Positions 15,061 through 24,476 of a stretch of 46,400 nt of DNA are shown here, piece by piece. The notes beneath the pieces are model-generated. The model was not told the DNA's origin. It did not search any database and saw only the letters and a list, made by a program, of their open reading frames with translations. The position numbers were made by a program, and so were the translations under genes. The stretch is from positions 1 through 46,400 of the forward strand of contig CANIVU010000066.1 of the NCBI GenBank assembly GCA_947470805.1. The letters are read 5' to 3'. Position 1 is the stretch's first letter. The number at the start of each line of letters is the position of its first letter. This stretch comes from Acidobacteriota bacterium (lineage in GTDB: Bacteria; Acidobacteriota; Terriglobia; Bryobacterales; Bryobacteraceae).

Positions 15061-15876
15061 ATGAACTCACACGACTCATCCCGAAAATCAACGCAAATTA
15101 CCACCGTCATCCTCGCAGGCGGACTCGGTACTAGACTCTCAGAAGAAACAATAACCAAGCCGAAACCGATGGTTGAAATCGGAGGACGCCCAATACTGTG
15201 GCACATAATGCGGCATTATGCGACGTACGGACACAGTCGATTCCTGCTAGCGTTGGGATTCAAAGCAGAATACATCAAAGCGTTCTTCTGTAGCTATAAG
15301 ACGGCTAATGCGGACTTTTTTGTGAACCTAAAGAGCGGTGAGACTCGCTTCCTGTCGGCCTCCGCCGATGACGCTGACTGGGATGTTGGATTGATCGACA
15401 CCGGGGCGAAAACCCAAACAGGCGGCCGTGTCAAGCGGCTTCAGGAACTTGTAGGTCGCGACGCCTTCTTTATGACCTACGGAGATGGTGTAAGTAATGT
15501 TGATTTAAATGAGTTACTCTCTTTTCATCGAGCACACGGCAAATTGGCCACCCTTACTGCTGTGAGACCGGCAGCCCGCTTTGGAGACTTGACTTTAGCG
15601 GGGAATCTGGTTACATCATTCCGCGAAAAGAATCAAATCTCGGAGGGATGGGTGAACGGCGGGTTCTTTGTACTCGAGCCGGGTGTTTTTGACTACATAG
15701 CAGGTGATGACACAACCTTTGAGCGAGAGCCAATGGAGCGTCTCGCTGCGGACGGGCAGTTGGTCGCATACAAACATGATGGCTTCTGGCAGCCCATGGA
15801 TACGATAAGGGAGGTTCGATTGTTGAATGAAATGTGGGAGCGCGGGGATGCCCCGTGGACAATGCCGAAAAGGTAG
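15061..15876 (+). CDS. rfbF: Glucose-1-phosphate cytidylyltransferase
   Basis: A protein of 271 aa, standard length. The nucleotidyltransferase signature is VILAGGLGTRLSEET (about residues 16-30) followed by KPKPMVEIGGRPILWHIM. Then come FFMTYGDGVSNVDL (metal-binding D, about 137-150), GWVNGGFFVLEP and FWQPMDTIREVRLLN. The arrangement is that of RfbF, which converts glucose 1-phosphate and CTP to CDP-glucose, the entry to 3,6-dideoxyhexoses and other CDP-6-deoxy sugars. The next gene, six bases downstream, is the matching CDP-glucose dehydratase. Confidence 0.93.
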   Translation: MNSHDSSRKSTQITTVILAGGLGTRLSEETITKPKPMVEIGGRPILWHIMRHYATYGHSRFLLALGFKAEYIKAFFCSYKTANADFFVNLKSGETRFLSASADDADWDVGLIDTGAKTQTGGRVKRLQELVGRDAFFMTYGDGVSNVDLNELLSFHRAHGKLATLTAVRPAARFGDLTLAGNLVTSFREKNQISEGWVNGGFFVLEPGVFDYIAGDDTTFEREPMERLAADGQLVAYKHDGFWQPMDTIREVRLLNEMWERGDAPWTMPKR

Positions 15877-15882
15877 CACAGC

Positions 15883-16923
15883 ATGCGAGAAAAAGACAAT
15901 TACCCAGCATCACTCAAGCCTATGACCAAAGTTTCGACCACGATATGGCCATCCCGTCCAGTCCTGGTGACAGGTGGCACGGGCTTGGTGGGCTATTCTC
16001 TCGTCAAGAAATTAGTGGAGAGTGGAGCAGATGTGGTCTGCCTTGTTCGCGATTGGATTCCTGAGTCCGAACTTATTCACGGAGGGCTGCTGAAACGAGT
16101 AAGAGTCGTGCGGGGCGATGTCCGCGATCAGGATCTCTTAGAGCGAATTCTGGGGGAATTTGAAATCGTCACGGTATTCCATTTAGCTGCCCAAACAATT
16201 GTAGGGATTGCAAATAGAAATCCCGTCTCCACGTTCGATACCAACATACGTGGTACTTGGGCACTCCTTGAAGCGTGTCGCCGAAGCCCTCTTGTTTCGC
16301 AAATCATTGTAGCCTCCTCTGACAAGGCATACGGCGACCACGAGGTCCTACCATACAATGAATCCGCGCCGTTGCAGGGGCGGCATCCTTACGATGTTAG
16401 CAAATCGTGCGCTGACCTGATTAGCACTACCTACGCAGCGTCTTACAATCTCCCAGTCGTCATTACCCGCTGCGGCAATTTCTTTGGCCCCGGAGATCTT
16501 AACTGGAATCGTCTTGTTCCGGGAACGATACGGTCTCTTCTTCGAGGCGAGCGACCGGTCCTGCGTTCTGACGGCACATATATCCGTGACTATTTCTATG
16601 TTGTCGATGGCGCGCTGGCGTATATGAAGTTGGCCGAAGAACTCGTTGAGAGACCGTCGCTCAGTGGTGAAGCGTTCAACTTCTCAAATGAGCGGCAAAT
16701 TACTGTCATCGAGTTTGTTCGTCTGATTGCCAATGTTCTTGGAACATCGACTGAGCCAATCATTGAGAATAGCGCAAGCAACGAGATAGTTCATCAGTAT
16801 CTCTCTGCCCAGAAGGCACGAACCATGCTCGGTTGGCAGCCGGTCTTTTCACTTGAAGCTGCAATCGCTGAGACCGTCGAATGGTATCGTTCATACATGA
16901 GCAACCGAGAGGATTTGGCTTGA
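15883..16923 (+). CDS. rfbG: CDP-glucose 4,6-dehydratase-like SDR enzyme
   Basis: A protein of 346 aa of the extended SDR family. The NAD-binding motif is [18 protein letters not shown] (about residues 27-44). Then come [11 protein letters not shown], the catalytic serines in [14 protein letters not shown] and the YxxxK pair in [12 protein letters not shown] (about 168-179). The TDK-like SDK and the [17 protein letters not shown] stretch fit RfbG rather than RmlB. It converts CDP-glucose to CDP-4-keto-6-deoxyglucose. The 6-bp gap to rfbF and overlap with the next SDR gene show one translation unit. The ATG is at 15883; the first 22 residues before the barrel are poorly conserved, so a later start is possible. 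Confidence 0.87.
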   Translation: MREKDNYPASLKPMTKVSTTIWPSRPVLVTGGTGLVGYSLVKKLVESGADVVCLVRDWIPESELIHGGLLKRVRVVRGDVRDQDLLERILGEFEIVTVFHLAAQTIVGIANRNPVSTFDTNIRGTWALLEACRRSPLVSQIIVASSDKAYGDHEVLPYNESAPLQGRHPYDVSKSCADLISTTYAASYNLPVVITRCGNFFGPGDLNWNRLVPGTIRSLLRGERPVLRSDGTYIRDYFYVVDGALAYMKLAEELVERPSLSGEAFNFSNERQITVIEFVRLIANVLGTSTEPIIENSASNEIVHQYLSAQKARTMLGWQPVFSLEAAIAETVEWYRSYMSNREDLA

Positions 16924-17783
16924 TTCTAGTTACGGGAGCGACGGGGTTCATCGGTTCGCGCTTGGTAGACCGTCTCATACAACTCGGTCTTCCTGTCGTT
17001 GCGAACTTCCGGACGCCCAGAGAAAACGTACCAAGGATCTGGAACACTTGGATCGGAGACCTTGCACAACCAAATGTCGCCGCCCGACTCATAAGTGATA
17101 CCTCTCCACGGAAAGTCATCCACTTAGCGGGACTAGTACAGAGCGAAACCGCGCTGCCTCTCCTCCGCGCAACGTTCGAATCAAACGTACTTGCTACGTT
17201 CAACCTTTTGAGTGCTGTCGCGGAGTCCGAGTCACCGAGTCCGCTGATTTATGCTGGGACGGTGGACGACTGCCTTGGCGGTCTGTCGCCGACTACTCCT
17301 TATTCCCTATCTAAACTAGTTACCCGAGAATACTTTCAATATTTTCAACTGGAACAGCCTGGACGGTGGTGCGAAGCGAGGATCTATACGGGCTATGGTC
17401 CGGGGCAATCTGCTGGAAAGGTGATACCGCAACTTATCACCACATACCTAACCGGGGGCGTCCCCAAAATTCTTCATCCGAACCGCGTGCGCGAATGGGT
17501 CTATGTAGAGGACATAGTCGACGCATTAGTTCACCTAGCGACATCAAATTCAACGCTCCCAACCAAAGTAGAAGTCCGGAGTGGCGTTGAGACCCGTCTC
17601 AGCGAAGTTGATCGAGTGATTAAGGCGTTAATTGGAAACACGAATCGCCCTCTCGGGCATCCAGAGCAGGAAGTTGTCGTGCAAGCTTCCAGCATCTTCA
17701 CATGGGGGTGGCGACCCCAGACGAGCCTCGTGGATGGACTGTCGAAGACCGTTCGATGGTACCGGGATATGCGAGAGCCCTGA
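16920..17783 (+). CDS. NAD(P)-dependent epimerase/reductase, probably acting on the CDP-4-keto-sugar
   Basis: A protein of 287 aa from a TTG at 16920 that overlaps the rfbG stop and follows GAGAGGA. An ATG at 16881 would add 13 residues, but the Rossmann motif [18 protein letters not shown] sits right at the TTG. The catalytic Tyr/Lys pair is [14 protein letters not shown] (about residues 126-139). The C-terminal part has [13 protein letters not shown]. In the canonical pathway the third enzyme after RfbF and RfbG is a reductase (abequose or paratose synthase) or an epimerase, which this gene would supply. No RfbH-like dehydrase is present, so a 3,6-dideoxy sugar is not assured; a 6-deoxyhexose is the simpler reading. 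Confidence 0.77.
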   Translation: MILVTGATGFIGSRLVDRLIQLGLPVVANFRTPRENVPRIWNTWIGDLAQPNVAARLISDTSPRKVIHLAGLVQSETALPLLRATFESNVLATFNLLSAVAESESPSPLIYAGTVDDCLGGLSPTTPYSLSKLVTREYFQYFQLEQPGRWCEARIYTGYGPGQSAGKVIPQLITTYLTGGVPKILHPNRVREWVYVEDIVDALVHLATSNSTLPTKVEVRSGVETRLSEVDRVIKALIGNTNRPLGHPEQEVVVQASSIFTWGWRPQTSLVDGLSKTVRWYRDMREP

Positions 17784-18100
17784 ATCTTACAGGCGTCCCA
17801 TTGCTGTTACGATTTCCTCTGTGTTGCTTATATTTACCGATAGCAAACAGAATCGGCCCAAACACACCCCAGCGAAAATCGGAATGTTTTGCCTCAATCG
17901 AAAGTGCCATAAAGGTCAGGTGTGAATTTGAAATCGACCAGACCTCGAACTGCAACGGCGGATAAGTCGCAGGCTCCTGACGGGTGGAATGAGTGAGCGA
18001 CGCCTTACTGAGGGGCTTCGCTGATTTCCTGAAGGTGCTGAAAAGGGGTTGAGGCCGGATAACAACATTCGTCGGATGAGTCAAATGTGGAATACTTTTT
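17784..18100. other. Gene-free stretch of 317 bp
   Basis: No gene, tRNA or convincing terminator is seen. A minus-strand open frame crosses it but overlaps two real genes and has no recognisable domain. The ATG of the next gene follows a T-run without a clear ribosome-binding site. Confidence 0.5.
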
Positions 18101-19018
18101 ATGTCTAGCGCTCTAGTCGTTGTTGCCAATTGGAATGACTGGGAGCGTACGGTTTCATTTTGCCGGGAGGCGAGTACGTGGGTACATCCGGAACTACTCG
18201 TAAACATTCTCATTATTGATAATGGGTCCACCGATGGCTCCGCGGCTAAGATCATGGCCGGTTGTCACTCGCTAGGTGGCAAAATAAGAATGCATCGTTT
18301 TGCCGAACATCCTGGCGTGACCGCTGCATTTAATGTGGCATTCCAAGAGTATGGTCGCGATTATACGTATATCTTCCGAGTTGACAATGATGTACACTTA
18401 CGCCCGGATGCAATCTCCAAAATGGTGTGTGTGATGGATACCGACCCTGGTGTTGGCGTAACCGTGCCGAGGTTGACGTATTTCTCTGCTCCCGCAGTTC
18501 TGAATGGTGGCGCGATGTACATCAATGAATACGGCGGCGTCGGCAAGAATGTTGACTCGCCAGACACCTGTGATTGCGATACCGGTTTGGGTGCTGCACT
18601 TGGGTTTCGAGTGGAGGCACTTCTGTCGGTGGGGCGCTGGTTTGACCCTGACTTAATGTTATTTGCCGAAGAGCCGGAGATCTGCGCGGCACTGAGATGT
18701 AACGGTTTCAGAACTGCCTATGTTCCTTCGGCGAGTGGTACTCACGAAACCGCTGTTGGAACTGGACGCCATACCGCATTATCCACGTATTTAAATTATA
18801 GGAATCACGAAGTTGTGCGTCGGCGGTATGGTTCGCGGATGACCACGGCCATCCGCTTCGCTAATGTGTTTCCGCGGATGCTCCTTCGGTCGGTTCGCAA
18901 ATCTGACTGGATTGGGTTGCTCGGGTACTGGGATGGATTGATAGGAAGGAAGCTTCACGTGTCGTGGTGGAACGAGATGATCGCAAACAAGGGATTCAAG
19001 AGGCCTCCGGTTGGATAA
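18101..19018 (+). CDS. Glycosyltransferase family 2 (rhamnosyltransferase-like)
   Basis: A protein of 305 aa with the GT-A fold. It opens with ALVVVANWNDWERTV, then ILIIDNGSTDGSAAKI (nucleotide-binding motif, about residues 46-61). The metal-binding motif is FRVDNDVHLRPDAI (about 93-106). Acceptor-side motifs are GAALGFRVEALLSVGRWFD and FAEEPEICAAL. The pattern resembles WbbL/RfbF-type rhamnosyl- and deoxyhexosyltransferases, fitting the upstream deoxysugar genes. It is cytoplasmic and adds a sugar to the lipid-linked repeat unit. Its last eight bases overlap the flippase gene. Confidence 0.85.
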   Translation: MSSALVVVANWNDWERTVSFCREASTWVHPELLVNILIIDNGSTDGSAAKIMAGCHSLGGKIRMHRFAEHPGVTAAFNVAFQEYGRDYTYIFRVDNDVHLRPDAISKMVCVMDTDPGVGVTVPRLTYFSAPAVLNGGAMYINEYGGVGKNVDSPDTCDCDTGLGAALGFRVEALLSVGRWFDPDLMLFAEEPEICAALRCNGFRTAYVPSASGTHETAVGTGRHTALSTYLNYRNHEVVRRRYGSRMTTAIRFANVFPRMLLRSVRKSDWIGLLGYWDGLIGRKLHVSWWNEMIANKGFKRPPVG

Positions 19019-20390
19019 GGTAAGGTTCGCCAAAGTTACATTCTGGTCTACGGCAGCTGGTCTGATTGTGTCACAGGTGTTGACGATGGCATGCGCTGCG
19101 TCTACGACTAAGCTTATCGCCGCGACCCAGGGGCCCAGCGGCGTTGCAAACTACTCCCAGATCCGCCAGTTGTGCCAAATGTTCGCGATGGTGATGACCT
19201 TTAACGGTGGAGCTACGGTTGTCCGTGATCTAGGTGCACGGACTGAGGAGTCTCGGCTTCCTTACTTAGTGGCGATAGCTGTCTGTGTCTGCGCCATGTT
19301 TGTCTTATGTAGTGTGGCTGTGAGTGTCGCACCTGCCGAGTTACAGTACACCCTCACTGGTTTGCGACGACCTTGGCAATCGCTCTTGTTGTGTTCAGTA
19401 GTTGCCATGGTGATTGGGTTGTGTACGCTAAGTCAAAGTGCTCTGAATGGGCTGTCGCTCAGACGAGAGATGTTCACCAGTCAAACGCTTGGTGGCGTCT
19501 CTCAGCTTGCCGCCGCCATTGTTTCGTCGTTCAATGGTTCATTTAGTTATACACTATTGCTCCTGGCCCAGAGCTTATTCGGATTTGGAGTTGCGGCGAA
19601 TTTCCTCTACTTGAGTTTTAGAAAGTCAAATGCAATCCGTGATTTCTGGCAGCATCCGTTCTTCGATTTCGAAGCCTTTCGCCAATTTACGACATTGTCG
19701 GGTGCCGCGTTGCTTACAGGGTTGCTTTCGAATGCCGCGATATTTAGTTGCCGCACGCTATATCTAAAAACTGGAGGGGGGCAATTCGGAGGTACATTTG
19801 ACGCCGCATTCACGATAAGTCAAACATATGTCATTTTCCTGACTGGAAGTCTTAGCGCCCACTTTTTGCCCAGATACGCGGCTGCTTTTTCTAGGGCGGG
19901 TGAATCAATGTTAGATGATTTCTCGGAAGAGGTTAACAATTGCCTCCGTGTCTCGATTATTGCTAGCGCACTTCTGATAAGCGTTATGATGGCGATGCTA
20001 AACCTCTCCATCTCATTGTTGTATAGCCGAGAATTCTTAGGCGCAAGGGAGATCCTTCAATGGATGCTGGTGGGAGATTTCTTTAAACTGACAGGCTGGT
20101 CATTCGGCCTTGCTGTAATTGCCCGGGCCGATACCAAGAAACTGCTTCTAATCGAGACCGTATGGCAGATTGTCTTGGTAAGTATATCGTATGCGCTTAT
20201 CGGAAAAGTCGGCCTTGAAACCTTTGGGATAGCATATGTCGCAGCATCTGTGTGCCACTGGCTGTGTGTTTTCGTATTGTGCACAAGTAACTATGGCGTG
20301 GTCATCAAGCGCCAACATGTCGCGACTTGGTGTGCGGCCTTTGCCTGCGTTGTTCTGAGTGCCTGGTTCGCGACTAGGATAGGACGATAA
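19011..20390 (+). CDS. wzx: Polysaccharide repeat-unit flippase, Wzx type
   Basis: A protein of 459 aa with a TTG start at 19011, overlapping the upstream stop by 8 bp. Roughly a dozen hydrophobic segments are visible, e.g. FWSTAAGLIVSQVLTMA, YLVAIAVCVCAMFVLCS, LLLCSVVAMVIGLCTL and VSISYALIGKVGL. N-terminal text FAKVTFWSTAAGL and TKLIAATQGPSGVANYSQ resembles WzxE and related MOP-family O-antigen translocases. The protein flips undecaprenyl-PP-linked repeat units across the inner membrane. One Wzx is present, consistent with a Wzx/Wzy pathway. A nested hairpin follows its stop. Confidence 0.83.
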   Translation: MDKVRFAKVTFWSTAAGLIVSQVLTMACAASTTKLIAATQGPSGVANYSQIRQLCQMFAMVMTFNGGATVVRDLGARTEESRLPYLVAIAVCVCAMFVLCSVAVSVAPAELQYTLTGLRRPWQSLLLCSVVAMVIGLCTLSQSALNGLSLRREMFTSQTLGGVSQLAAAIVSSFNGSFSYTLLLLAQSLFGFGVAANFLYLSFRKSNAIRDFWQHPFFDFEAFRQFTTLSGAALLTGLLSNAAIFSCRTLYLKTGGGQFGGTFDAAFTISQTYVIFLTGSLSAHFLPRYAAAFSRAGESMLDDFSEEVNNCLRVSIIASALLISVMMAMLNLSISLLYSREFLGAREILQWMLVGDFFKLTGWSFGLAVIARADTKKLLLIETVWQIVLVSISYALIGKVGLETFGIAYVAASVCHWLCVFVLCTSNYGVVIKRQHVATWCAAFACVVLSAWFATRIGR

Positions 20391-20405
20391 GAGTGAGGGT
20401 CCGTG

Positions 20406-20456
20406 GTGTTTCATCAGACGTAGCTCAATGTGCTACTTTAGGGCGTGATGAAACGC
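20406..20456 (+). promoter_or_regulatory. Nested hairpin between wzx and the next glycosyltransferase
   Basis: The outer stem pairs GTGTTTCATCA (20406-20416) with TGATGAAACGC (20446-20456), 11 pairs with one G-T. An inner stem pairs GTAGC (20420-20424) with GCTAC (20432-20436). There is no U-run, so it is not an ordinary intrinsic terminator. It sits 16 bp after the wzx stop and 100 bp before the next start and could act in attenuation, mRNA processing or stability. Confidence 0.5.
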
Positions 20457-20556
20457 AGGCACAGGATGGCCTTTCGGTTCGAAGTTGGCTTAACCGTCTA
20501 TGGAATTGGAGGTCACCTCGGTCGTGCCTGCACGAATTGAGAACAGGGATCACGGA

Positions 20557-21576
20557 ATGAAGATTGCGATCGTATCGTCTCACCCAGCCCCGGAGCATTC
20601 GCTCGAGGCCTTCTATGAACGGGCATTCCAGGCGATTGGGCACTCTGTGTCCAGGTGGTCTTTACTGGGCGGATACGGATTGCGTGATCGGATCCTTAAC
20701 CGGCACCGCTCGTTGCGGAGGTGGGGAATCCAGCCACAGTTGTCCGCCGCTGGCGTCGTCGAGAGAATCTCTGCGTCAAGGCCGGATCTGACGGTAGTAG
20801 TCCGATGTGAGACGCTGTGCGCGGAGTCTATCCGCGAGTTGAGAAGTCGCTCGTCCATTGCTTGTGTAAATGTCTATCCTGATCACCCATTTGTCGTACC
20901 TGGGACTGGTGCGGTCCAGATGGCTGACTCGCTGGGCGCGTACGATTGTGTCTTTACGTTTGCACATGGATTGGTGCCAGTTTTCTACCAGCTCGGGGCA
21001 CGGGTGGTTCGGCGGCTTGCATTTGGCTTTGATAAGAGTGTGCATCGGGTAGTTTCGCCGTCTGCCGGCGGGCAAGAAAAGAATGTGTTTAGTTATTTCG
21101 GTACGTGGGGCCCGATTCAGCAGCGCTTTGTTAGTCACTTCTCTGATCCCGGGATTTCTGTGTTTGGGCCCGGCTGGCGGCGACTTTCACGCACAGTAAG
21201 TGGTGTTCGGTATGTCGAGTCGCGGGGAATGGGTTTAGATATGGCCACCGAGATTGGTAGGACCGAGGTCGTTACGAACCTCATTCGGGCGGAACACGGC
21301 TGTGGGCACTCGATGAAAACGTTCGAGATTCTGGCTTGCGGCGGGTTCATGCTATCAAATTGGACCATGGAGCAGGCGGAGTTTTTTGATGACGAACGGC
21401 ACTGTTGTTACTTCAACACATTCGATGAAGCGAGCGACAAGGCGCGATTTTACGTTAAGAATCCCGACGCGAGAATGCGGATAGCGCGGGCGGGTTTGGC
21501 CGAGGTGCAGAAACACCCGTATGATTTTAGAGCTGCCGAAATACTGGCCCATCTCGGCCTGGACGATAGGGCATGA
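20557..21576 (+). CDS. CgeB-like glycosyltransferase (Glyco_trans_1_2)
   Basis: A protein of 339 aa from the ATG at 20557. An in-frame ATG at 20500 adds 19 residues (with VVPARIENRDHG) that look non-coding; MKIAIVSSHPAPEHS is a natural GT-B start. The C-terminal region HGCGHSMKTFEILACGG, then FMLSNWTMEQAEFF and YVKNPDARMRIARAG is typical of CgeB/DUF3880-type transferases found with spore-coat and surface glycans. SYFGTWGPIQQRF marks the start of the second Rossmann half. Its stop overlaps the next start (ATGA at 21573), so it is coupled to the polymerase gene. Donor and acceptor unknown. Confidence 0.75.
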   Translation: MKIAIVSSHPAPEHSLEAFYERAFQAIGHSVSRWSLLGGYGLRDRILNRHRSLRRWGIQPQLSAAGVVERISASRPDLTVVVRCETLCAESIRELRSRSSIACVNVYPDHPFVVPGTGAVQMADSLGAYDCVFTFAHGLVPVFYQLGARVVRRLAFGFDKSVHRVVSPSAGGQEKNVFSYFGTWGPIQQRFVSHFSDPGISVFGPGWRRLSRTVSGVRYVESRGMGLDMATEIGRTEVVTNLIRAEHGCGHSMKTFEILACGGFMLSNWTMEQAEFFDDERHCCYFNTFDEASDKARFYVKNPDARMRIARAGLAEVQKHPYDFRAAEILAHLGLDDRA

Positions 21577-23102
21577 GAGGAGCAGGTAGAATAGGCTCTG
21601 ATTCAGGACTATATGGTCTTGCAGTAGTCTGTGGTTTAATCGCGATGCTCGGATTTTCTGCAGGGTCTGACGACTTGACACTGATCCTGTGGTCATTGGC
21701 GACCACACTCTGCGGATTTGTCTTTGCATTTTTTTGGGATCGATCGTTCGATGTATTCTCGCCCGCTTTCTTCCTTGGCCTTCATTTTGCGGTGACGTAC
21801 GGGATTGCCGGGATAGTGCCTCTTGTATACATGCCCAGTGCTGGAGGATTTAGAACCTTGTTGGAGGGAGTGCTGGACGTTTTTCCATCTGTGTCGGTCA
21901 GTAGTTTTTTTTGTCTCGCGGCTCTTTTTGTGGGTTTCGGCCGCAGAAAGAGGAGCTCCACCAGAGTATTCGCGATGAAAGGTGCGGGAGGTGACGAAAA
22001 GGTATTCTGTTTTGTTGCTCTAGGCCTAGGTGTCGCGGGGTTTGCCATCAAAATCGCATCAGGTGTGTTTTGGCAGACGACCACTGAACTAGAGTCCTCT
22101 TTGTTCTACAGTGGGATCGGTATCTTAGAAGCCTTTTTTTGGATCGGCGTTGTTTTTGCCGGCTGTAAGGCAAGAATTTCCGGTCAGTGGATTTGGAGGG
22201 CTGTGTACACGAGTGCTTTGGTTGTCGCTCTCGTGATGGGCCTTCTGTCAGGTTCCAAGACGCTGACCCTACTACCGGCAATCCTTTTCGTTTTCGTGCT
22301 GAATTACACGGGGAGCAGCGTAACGCGCCGGAAAGCGGCCGTTGGATTTTGCGGCTTGATGGTTGTTCTCGGCTTGCTATTACCATTCAATGCTCTTTAT
22401 CGAGAGTCTATGTTAGCTAGCGGTGGCGCAGGCAGCGTCGCGGGTGCTGGGTCACTTGCGAGCGGAGCGGCTGACTCATTGCTGTCAATGGAGACGGATT
22501 CAGTACTTGAATCTTCTGGCGATTTTGGGTCTCAGCGACTCTCAAACATTAGTATGACCGCGGTAATTGCGAAACATTCAACAATAGACAAGCTGCAATG
22601 GGGGGAGACTTATATTCGCGTGCTGTGGGCGGTTGTCCCGCGTCCGATATATATGGAGAAGCCTCCGCTCACCACTGGCCGGGAAGTGGGGGTTATCCTA
22701 GGCTTGGCGCAGGCCACGTCAATTGAATATGGCCGACCGATGTCGGCTACCTCCGTTGGTTTAACACTTGTGGGCGAAGCGGTGTATAACTTTTCGCTTT
22801 TCGGGGCGCCGTTCGGTTTATTGTTCGTCGGACGATTATACCGTTATCTGTATGACAATGTGATGGTTGGTGTTAATACTCGTAGTCCCTTGGCAATCGC
22901 TATTTGGTTCGAACTGTGGTTCTCGGGGTTACTCATGTGCGAAGGGAATTTTGCCGGGATTTGGGCGGGACTTGTCAAGATTTCTATATTGGCCTTGGTT
23001 ACCGCCAGAGTAGTGGGATTTACAACAGCCAAGACTACTCCGGAATTGAGAACAGGCTGTAACAGGATGGGGTCGATGTCGTACCTCAGTATCGGTCGAT
23101 AA
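21573..23102 (+). CDS. Polysaccharide repeat-unit polymerase, Wzy-like membrane protein
   Basis: A protein of 509 aa with at least ten hydrophobic segments, e.g. GLAVVCGLIAMLGFS, AVTYGIAGIVPLVY, VSSFFCLAALFVGF, FCGLMVVLGLLLPF and ALVTARVVGF. A long extracytoplasmic loop in the middle (about residues 275-370) carries WAVVPRPIYMEKPP. The stretch RYLYDNVMVGVNTRSPLAIAIW resembles O-antigen polymerase/EpsG-like proteins of the oligosaccharide repeat-unit polymerase type. Position next to wzx and glycosyltransferase genes supports the call; sequence alone cannot separate Wzy from other polytopic proteins. Second polymerase/ligase candidate in the window: 39516-40715. Confidence 0.72.
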   Translation: MRGAGRIGSDSGLYGLAVVCGLIAMLGFSAGSDDLTLILWSLATTLCGFVFAFFWDRSFDVFSPAFFLGLHFAVTYGIAGIVPLVYMPSAGGFRTLLEGVLDVFPSVSVSSFFCLAALFVGFGRRKRSSTRVFAMKGAGGDEKVFCFVALGLGVAGFAIKIASGVFWQTTTELESSLFYSGIGILEAFFWIGVVFAGCKARISGQWIWRAVYTSALVVALVMGLLSGSKTLTLLPAILFVFVLNYTGSSVTRRKAAVGFCGLMVVLGLLLPFNALYRESMLASGGAGSVAGAGSLASGAADSLLSMETDSVLESSGDFGSQRLSNISMTAVIAKHSTIDKLQWGETYIRVLWAVVPRPIYMEKPPLTTGREVGVILGLAQATSIEYGRPMSATSVGLTLVGEAVYNFSLFGAPFGLLFVGRLYRYLYDNVMVGVNTRSPLAIAIWFELWFSGLLMCEGNFAGIWAGLVKISILALVTARVVGFTTAKTTPELRTGCNRMGSMSYLSIGR

Positions 23103-23334
23103 GTGTGCTCAGTGGACGCCTCAAGCACCGGAGTTGCCGCGTTCGTGCGGATACGGGCAGGAGTACTATGTTTTACCGACAGCCTTTCAATAACGGGGTT
23201 TCAGGCGGTGCCGTTAGTGATCTGATGTCATCCAGATGGGGTTTATAAGGTCGCGGGTAAGAGTAGCCGAATGATGCGGTCAAGCAAAAGAAAATGCTAA
23301 GACGATTAACAGGGTTTCGTGGTTCTGTACGCAG

Positions 23335-24465
23335 ATGAGAACCAAAGTGCTACTAGCGTCGCCTTCTTTTGCGCCTGCTTTTCGTTATGGCGGGCCCATT
23401 GTTAGTAGTCTCGGTCTCTGCAAGGCGCTCTGTAGCCTCGGATGCGGCGTTAAAGTCATAACGACAGATGCTGCCGGTGGGGGTGCTGTATTAGGTTCGA
23501 GATCGATCGAGCAGTTCAATAGCTCTGGTATAAGCGTGGTGTATTGCAAGACCCAGTTTGGAGAGGATATTGCTCCTGGTTTCCCGTGGCACCTTTGGGC
23601 CGGAATACGCTGGGCAGATATGGTATTGGTGAATGGCGTGTATTCGCCTCACGTCCTTGTTGCTATGATAATGAGCCGAATGGGCAGCCGCCCGGTTGTC
23701 TGGATCCCTCGGGGGAGTTTTCAGCAGGGACAGCCTGGACGCCGTCTGAAACGATTGTGGCTGAGGGTTCTCGAGTTCTGGGCGTCTAGAGACACCGTCT
23801 TAATGATGACCAGCGACGCAGAGATTAGGGACTCATCGTGGGCGCTTCCCTTCCTGAGAAGAATGCTTGTCCCCAATGGCGTTTCGATACCGGAACGCGA
23901 GGTGGCATTTGCAAACACTGGGAGTATCCGTCTCGTATTCGTTGGAAGGCTCCATCCTGTGAAGGATCTTCCTCTTCTGTTCCGTAGCCTTGCGTTATGC
24001 CGACGGCAATTTGGCAAAAGTGTGGAGCTGCTCATAATCGGGACGGGTACTACTGCATACGAAAGCGAACTTCGTGCTTCGCTGGACGAATTGTCTGTAG
24101 CCGATTTGGTTTCGTTTGCCGGCCCTGTCGATGGCGAACCCGAACGAGTAGCGCAGTTCGACCGATGCGATCTTGGCGTGCTCGTGTCAAAGCATGAGAA
24201 TTTTGGTAATTCAATCGCAGAAATGGCTGCAGCTGGGTTGCCCGTGATTGTCAGTGAAAACCTTCCCTGGAATGAAGTAACGTCGAAAGGGTGTGGCTAT
24301 GTGGTTCCGCGAAGCGCAGAGGCTATTGCGATGAGGCTGTCGTCATTGAATCGACCGGAGCTTGAAAGAATGGGAGCGCGAGCGCGCATCTGGATGCGGG
24401 AGGAATATGATTGGAGCGCGCGCGCTGAACTCCTATTGAGGGAGACGGGCTGGTTTCGTGCATAG
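23335..24465 (+). CDS. Glycosyltransferase family 4 (GT-B)
   Basis: A protein of 376 aa. The N-terminal half has the GT4 glycine-loop start LLASPSFAPAFRYGGPIVSSLG. The C-terminal half begins IRLVFVGRLHPVKDLPLLFRS (about residues 202-222) and contains the E-x7-E region SKHENFGNSIAEMAAAGLPVI (about 282-302). These motifs define retaining GT4 enzymes such as capsular and LPS hexosyltransferases. It follows a 232-bp gap after the polymerase gene that holds no recognisable gene, and precedes the PssD/PssE pair by 11 bp. Sugar specificity cannot be read. Confidence 0.88.
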   Translation: MRTKVLLASPSFAPAFRYGGPIVSSLGLCKALCSLGCGVKVITTDAAGGGAVLGSRSIEQFNSSGISVVYCKTQFGEDIAPGFPWHLWAGIRWADMVLVNGVYSPHVLVAMIMSRMGSRPVVWIPRGSFQQGQPGRRLKRLWLRVLEFWASRDTVLMMTSDAEIRDSSWALPFLRRMLVPNGVSIPEREVAFANTGSIRLVFVGRLHPVKDLPLLFRSLALCRRQFGKSVELLIIGTGTTAYESELRASLDELSVADLVSFAGPVDGEPERVAQFDRCDLGVLVSKHENFGNSIAEMAAAGLPVIVSENLPWNEVTSKGCGYVVPRSAEAIAMRLSSLNRPELERMGARARIWMREEYDWSARAELLLRETGWFRA

Positions 24466-24476
24466 GTTGTAATTAC

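Noticed and set aside
17698-18255. 185-codon minus-strand frame across the gap before the GT2 gene
   Set aside because: Overlaps coding sequence at both ends, has no start signal and no recognised domain.
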